This document shows positions 60,043 to 64,000 of a stretch of DNA of 64,000 bases, in pieces. The position numbers were made by a program, and so were the translations under genes. Under the pieces are notes generated by a model, which saw only the letters and a program-made list of their open reading frames with translations, did not search any database and was not told the DNA's origin. Location: positions 960,501 through 1,024,500 of the forward strand of contig NW_020853550.1 of NCBI RefSeq assembly GCF_000972845.2. Direction: 5' to 3'. This DNA comes from Larimichthys crocea (taxonomy: Eukaryota > Chordata > Actinopteri > Sciaenidae). How positions within the stretch are numbered: position 1 is the stretch's first letter; each line of letters begins with the position of its first letter.

Positions 60043-60906
60043 GTTCCAGTAGTAGATCAGAGCTCAGCTCTCTCAGTAAATCTCTGCGTGTACTTGGTCC
60101 AGACAAAGGTCTGTTCTGTTCAGGCACATGTGGTCCACCTGGGTCTGTGCCGGCACACTCAAACAGGTTCATTTTCTGGCCTTGACCTTTTGAACATGAT
60201 GGTAGTAGTTGCACAGTTGTGTCAGCAGGTGGAGCTGCAGCCCTGTAACTAAAAGCATGGTTCTTCCTGCACTGAAGACCACCATGAAGTCAGCGAGTCA
60301 GGAGAAAATCTCATGTGATATATGAAGAGCATTAAAATGATCAAATATGAAAGAATTACTGGATAAGTAATGATGCATTACCTACAGCACCTCCCACCAT
60401 CAACTCATTTATATGGTGTACCTGTGCACACTGTAAAAAAATGTCTTCATTTTCGTCAAAGAAATATGACGAAGATGAAATATGTTTTATTGTGTACAGT
60501 AAAACACAGTCATATTTCATGGAAACATTTTGAGGGGATTTATGCAAAAGAAAGTATTTTGTATTTGGAGACTGTTTATTGAACAGGAAAACACTGTAAT
60601 ATTTCATGGCAAAAGTATTATTTATACAGCATTAATATGGTATGTTCATGTCAGTTATATGACAAAACAACAGTATTATCCTTTACAGTAATATTAGGAA
60701 AAAGTTATACAGTGTTTGTTAGTTTATTACGGTAAAATAATTCTGGCAATCACAGCTGCCAGTTTTTTTTTTTTTTTTTTTTTTTTTACAGTACAACATA
60801 TTTAATAATATTTACAATGTGGAGTATGGAGTAAGTATGAAGTAGCATAAAGTGGAAACACTCAAGCAAAAATATTCAATTAATACAGTATGTTCAGTTC
60901 ATTCAC

Positions 60907-60908
<2 letters not shown>

Positions 60909-60967
<59 letters not shown>
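60909..60967. repeat. (TG)n microsatellite
   Basis: An uninterrupted TG run, counterpart of 53555-53632. Confidence 0.93.
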
Positions 60968-61173
60968 AGGGGGGTCAAAACTTGTCATGAACAGTGGATC
61001 GGTGGGAGGGGCGTTTATTGCTGGAACCTGAATAAAACCGTGCCGGTAGCTGCTCGTCTATCAGACATGAGGAGGACGATCCAGAGCCCGGGGACAGTAT
61101 GTGTGTGTGTGTGAAGAGCTGAACATCCAAGACCGGCTCCTGGTCATAACTGTACCCAGATCTGGTGCAGCAG

Positions 61174-61174
<1 letters not shown>

Positions 61175-61233
<59 letters not shown>
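61175..61233. repeat. (TG)n microsatellite upstream of wnt7a
   Basis: An uninterrupted TG run about 440 bp before the wnt7a start codon. Confidence 0.93.
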
Positions 61234-61234
<1 letters not shown>

Positions 61235-61339
61235 AGATAGAGAAGGACAGATGAGCTGAGCGTGTACCTGCAGGCTGAGAGTGTGTGAGCGGCTCAGAGG
61301 CAGATCCTCTGCAGAACACGCCCTGATAGAAAAAGGTAG

Positions 61340-61384
61340 ACACACACAGGGACACACACACACACACATAGACACACACACACA

Positions 61385-61414
<30 letters not shown>
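61340..61414. repeat. Interrupted (CA)n microsatellite upstream of wnt7a
   Basis: CA repeats with GGGACA and TAGACA interruptions, about 260 bp upstream of the start codon. Confidence 0.9.
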
Positions 61415-61415
<1 letters not shown>

Positions 61416-61669
61416 TCAGCCTGATCAGTGAGGAGCCGAGCTGCTTTACCTGAAAACAACAGCCCCAATGCTCCAGCACAGGCTCACAGCGCCGGACAGC
61501 AACCAAATGAAACCAGGACGAGTTGATTTCCACAAACTTTGGTTTGTCCCGAGGAGCTTTCTTCCCGTCTGCAGCCCGGAACACCTGGACTCCCCCCGGG
61601 ACTCCGCGCACAAATAAGGCTGCTTGTTGCAACAGCAGAGCGTGAACACACCGGCTGGGGCTGAGCACC

Positions 61670-62224
61670 ATGAGTAGGAAGGCACGGCGCTGGATTTTCC
61701 ATTTTTTCCTGTGCCTTGGAGTTGTCTATTTGAAAATCGGGTGAGTTTTGGGGGATGTCCTGCAGGTGCTCTGCGTGTTTCCACACAAGATAAAGATTTA
61801 AAATAATTGGCTTTAAGAAAATGTGAGATTTATGATTTTATGAGGTGAAGGTCTGGTTAACCTCACATCACGTTAATTATAATATCACCAGACCGCATGC
61901 AGCCATCACACACAGTCTATTTCCTCATGTTATTCAAACACCTGCAGAGCCTCCAGACGGACAAACGCCACATTTTAACCTCTCACCTTCACCGCAGGGG
62001 TCTGTCATCGGTGGTGGCTCTGGGAGCGAGCATCATCTGCAATAAAATCCCCGGTTTGGCACCGCGTCAGAGGACTATCTGTCAGAGCCGACCGGATGCG
62101 ATCATAGTGATCGGAGAAGGAGTTCAGATGGGGATCAATGAGTGTCAGTTTCAGTTCAGACACGGACGCTGGAACTGCTCTGCCCTGGGAGAGAGGACGG
62201 TCTTCGGGAAAGAGCTCAGAGTGG
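61670..62224 (+). CDS. wnt7a: Wnt7a-like secreted ligand, coding exons 1-2 (gene continues past the window end)
   Basis: Wnt7 proteins are secreted, lipid-modified ligands of Frizzled receptors. Exon 1 is 61670-61740, from ATG in context CACCATGA, with donor GTGAGT. It encodes [20 protein letters not shown], a basic start followed by a hydrophobic signal peptide. Exon 2 is 61998-62224 (acceptor CGCAG, donor GTATGT). It encodes [33 protein letters not shown] and [20 protein letters not shown], all hallmark Wnt7 segments with conserved cysteines. Phases agree (71 nt, then 227 nt, ending in phase 1), as in mammalian WNT7A. Identity at ALGAS, CQFQFR and ERTVFGKEL favours Wnt7a over Wnt7b, although MGINE and parts of the signal peptide look more 7b-like. 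Exons 3-4 should lie beyond 64000. The frame is intact here, unlike the inverted copy at 49647-52862. Confidence 0.9.
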
Positions 62225-64000
62225 GTATGTTGCACCAAGGAAGACCTGTACATCCTCACTGACTGAATGTAATGTTCTTTTTATGTCCAGCTGAGTTCTG
62301 TGATGGGTTCAAAGTCATTTTATTGCACTTTATTCTCACATGACACTTATTGCTATAGAGGTCTGTGCAGGCAGGGCAGCTGAGTGTGAATCTGAACGGC
62401 ACTACAGAAATATTGTTTCTGTTTTTGCAGGTTAGAAAGCTTCTAGATGCTTTTTCACACAGAGTTCCTCTTCACCACTGAGTTCTTCCTCCAAAGAGCC
62501 ATGAAGACGTTGTTGCAACATGTCAGCGTGCCTTGATTTTCATAGTTACAGTGCTCACAAGATAGTTTTCTAACTAATAAAATAGTTATTACTGAGAAAT
62601 AAGCTGTTCCATTTTTAAATTGCTGCCTAAGAGCACACTGGCGGCCTGATAATTGTGTGTTGCTTGCGCACAGGTTCTACACAGCATGCTTTCTTCATGT
62701 ATTCTCAGTTGTATGTTGTCTTTACAGTTTGCACTGTCTGAGCAAGCGTTTAGGAAGTCGTGAAAAAGTTTTCAATTGCTATAATTTGTTCCAGAAATAG
62801 CCCCAAAAAAAGGAATTCCTCCGAGGTGCTCGACCTCTGACACTGACAAGAGTCTGAAGCTCAGACTCTGTGCATCTGCTCATGGTGGGAACATAAGCCA
62901 CAGATTTGGTCCTGTGTGTGGAATAAGGCTCGAGGCGATGCTTGCTCCAGAGACAGGACTGTGGAAAGAGTCATATCCAACACACTGGTGTTCCACTGTC
63001 ATCCGAGACAGATGCAGAGCTCAGTGTCATTTCTCACAGCAAGTGTCATTAAAGATTACAGCTCACATCTCGTTTGAGCCTTTAATTCATGCTGATTGCT
63101 GCATTGTACCTGACGGCCTTATATTATATCATACTGCCCGAGGTGTTTGTAGTATTAGCTGCAACAAATACGAGTGCAGTCTGGACGAGTCTCCTAACCC
63201 ACAGTTAAAGCTGTGAGATCTCCTGTTTGATGTGTCAGTAGAAACAGTGATAACGCTTCCTGTCCTCATGAAGTCATCTGTGATCGGAACGGTTGAGGTG
63301 ACACATTGCCATCTTTTACAGCGAACACACACTGTGATTCTCTGCATCCCCTCCACCTCCTGTTGCAGACCTACACCACCTATTCTCAGCTACGTCCTGT
63401 ATGCCCCCCCCCCCCCCAAAAAAAAAAGCTTCAAGTTCAGACAAGTACTTTCTTCCAGGTTTACAAATTTACCTCCAGGTCCTGCAGCTTTGGCAAGAGG
63501 AGACGTTTTATGTCGACTGATTTTCTAGACCACTGCTTCAGGCAAGAGCTACACCTTTTTTTATGCATATCAAAGCTTATTTCAGGATTGAGGAATCCAG
63601 GTTTTACCCCAGATTTATACAATCAGGCAGAGTTCCAGGAGCCGGCAGGTCGTCTCGAGCGGTGCTCAGGGTCCAGCTGCCCTTTCACAGAGTCTGTCTG
63701 AATCCATTGTTTTGTTTCAGCAGACTGGAACACTGATAACTGACAGAACACATCAATTCAGGATTGTTTTTGGCAGTGATGCAGCAATGTACAGTATTTT
63801 GGCATTAGGATCAAGTATCCTCCCCACCCACTAAGCTGGCTACTTGAAGAAACTCTCTGTGGGTACAGGCTGCTTCTTTACCGGCTGATCAGAGAGCCGG
63901 ATTAATATCTTTACATGTTCGATGGCCAGATGCTCCATGTCTGATCTACTTTGCACTTTGAAATTGTCTTTTCAATTGAAAGTGAATGTGAGTATGACAG
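62225..64000 (+). other. wnt7a: wnt7a intron 2 (start) to window end
   Basis: The intron begins GTATGT. Its sequence is alignable with 50548-52314 on the minus strand. Frames seen on either strand are short and are not preserved between the copies, so no nested gene is called. A C-run/A-run at 63405-63427 matches a G-run/T-run at 51119-51148. Confidence 0.6.

Larger units (their letters stand above)
60043..64000 (+). repeat. Inverted repeat arm, copy 2 (wnt7a 5' region)
   Basis: This is the plus-strand counterpart of 50548-54504. Its wnt7a exons are in frame. It carries (TG)n tracts at 60909-60967 and 61175-61233, (CA)n at 61340-61414, and a poly-T at about 60764-60787 that mirrors the poly-A at 53751-53790. 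Confidence 0.85.

Noticed and set aside
61670..62224. Assignment as wnt7b because of the nearby let-7 cluster
   Set aside because: RKARR, ALGAS, CQFQFR and ERTVFGKEL fit Wnt7a better. Only a few residues are 7b-like, so 7a is preferred but not certain.
1..64000. CRISPR arrays, bacterial operons, integrated viral genes
   Set aside because: The direct repeats are microsatellites or large assembly repeats. No spacer-repeat pattern, ribosome-binding-site-spaced gene set or viral gene was found.

Overview
This window is vertebrate nuclear DNA, almost certainly from a teleost fish. The genes are split by GT-AG introns, long (CA)n/(TG)n tracts are everywhere, and the interspersed repeats are high-copy teleost hAT-type elements and tRNA-derived SINEs. 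There is no bacterial or viral gene organisation, no CRISPR array and no operon.

Three developmental loci are present. barx1 (minus strand, 8814-11380) is a complete four-exon Bar-class homeobox gene encoding 248 aa. ptpdc1 (plus strand, coding exons 29242-39679) is a complete nine-exon dual-specificity-type phosphatase gene encoding 706 aa. It also has a supported alternative first coding exon (31088-31340) and two candidate 5' exons near 23.9 and 24.1 kb. A let-7a/let-7f microRNA pair follows (47504-47748). The BARX1-PTPDC1-let-7a-1/let-7f-1 order matches human chromosome 9q22. The 5' part of a wnt7a-like gene comes next. Its first two coding exons are intact on the plus strand (61670-62224), and a noisy inverted copy holds exons 1-3 on the minus strand (49647-52862).

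Two 10-N gaps (15784-15793 and 54893-54902) divide the window into three contigs with overlapping content. Contig 2 starts by repeating 7.7 kb of contig 1, giving a second barx1 broken by single-base indels. Contig 3 starts by repeating exactly 5,111 bp of contig 2, giving a second let-7 pair, and then continues with an inverted copy of the end of contig 2, which carries wnt7a. The contig 3 junction (60013/60014) cuts two transposons that are continuous in contig 2. This suggests either a real inversion allele or a chimeric contig. The apparent gene duplications are best read as unmerged contig overlaps or haplotigs until read depth shows otherwise.

Region by region: 1-8.8 kb is gene-poor sequence 3' of barx1 with microsatellites and one hypothetical ORF; 8.8-11.4 kb is barx1; 11.4-15.8 kb is its upstream flank; 15.8-23.4 kb is the noisy second copy of that block; 23.7-40.7 kb is ptpdc1 with repeat-filled introns; 40.8-43.6 kb is a nest of DNA transposons; 43.6-49 kb is a GC-rich putative promoter, a hAT relic and let-7a/let-7f; 49-54.9 kb is the inverted partial wnt7a; 54.9-60 kb is the exact let-7 repeat; 60-64 kb is the 5' end of wnt7a.

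I found no new biological system. The points most worth following up are the inversion-like junction, the overlapping upstream ORF and second promoter of ptpdc1, the long GT tract directly before the homeobox exon of barx1, and the let-7a precursor variant.
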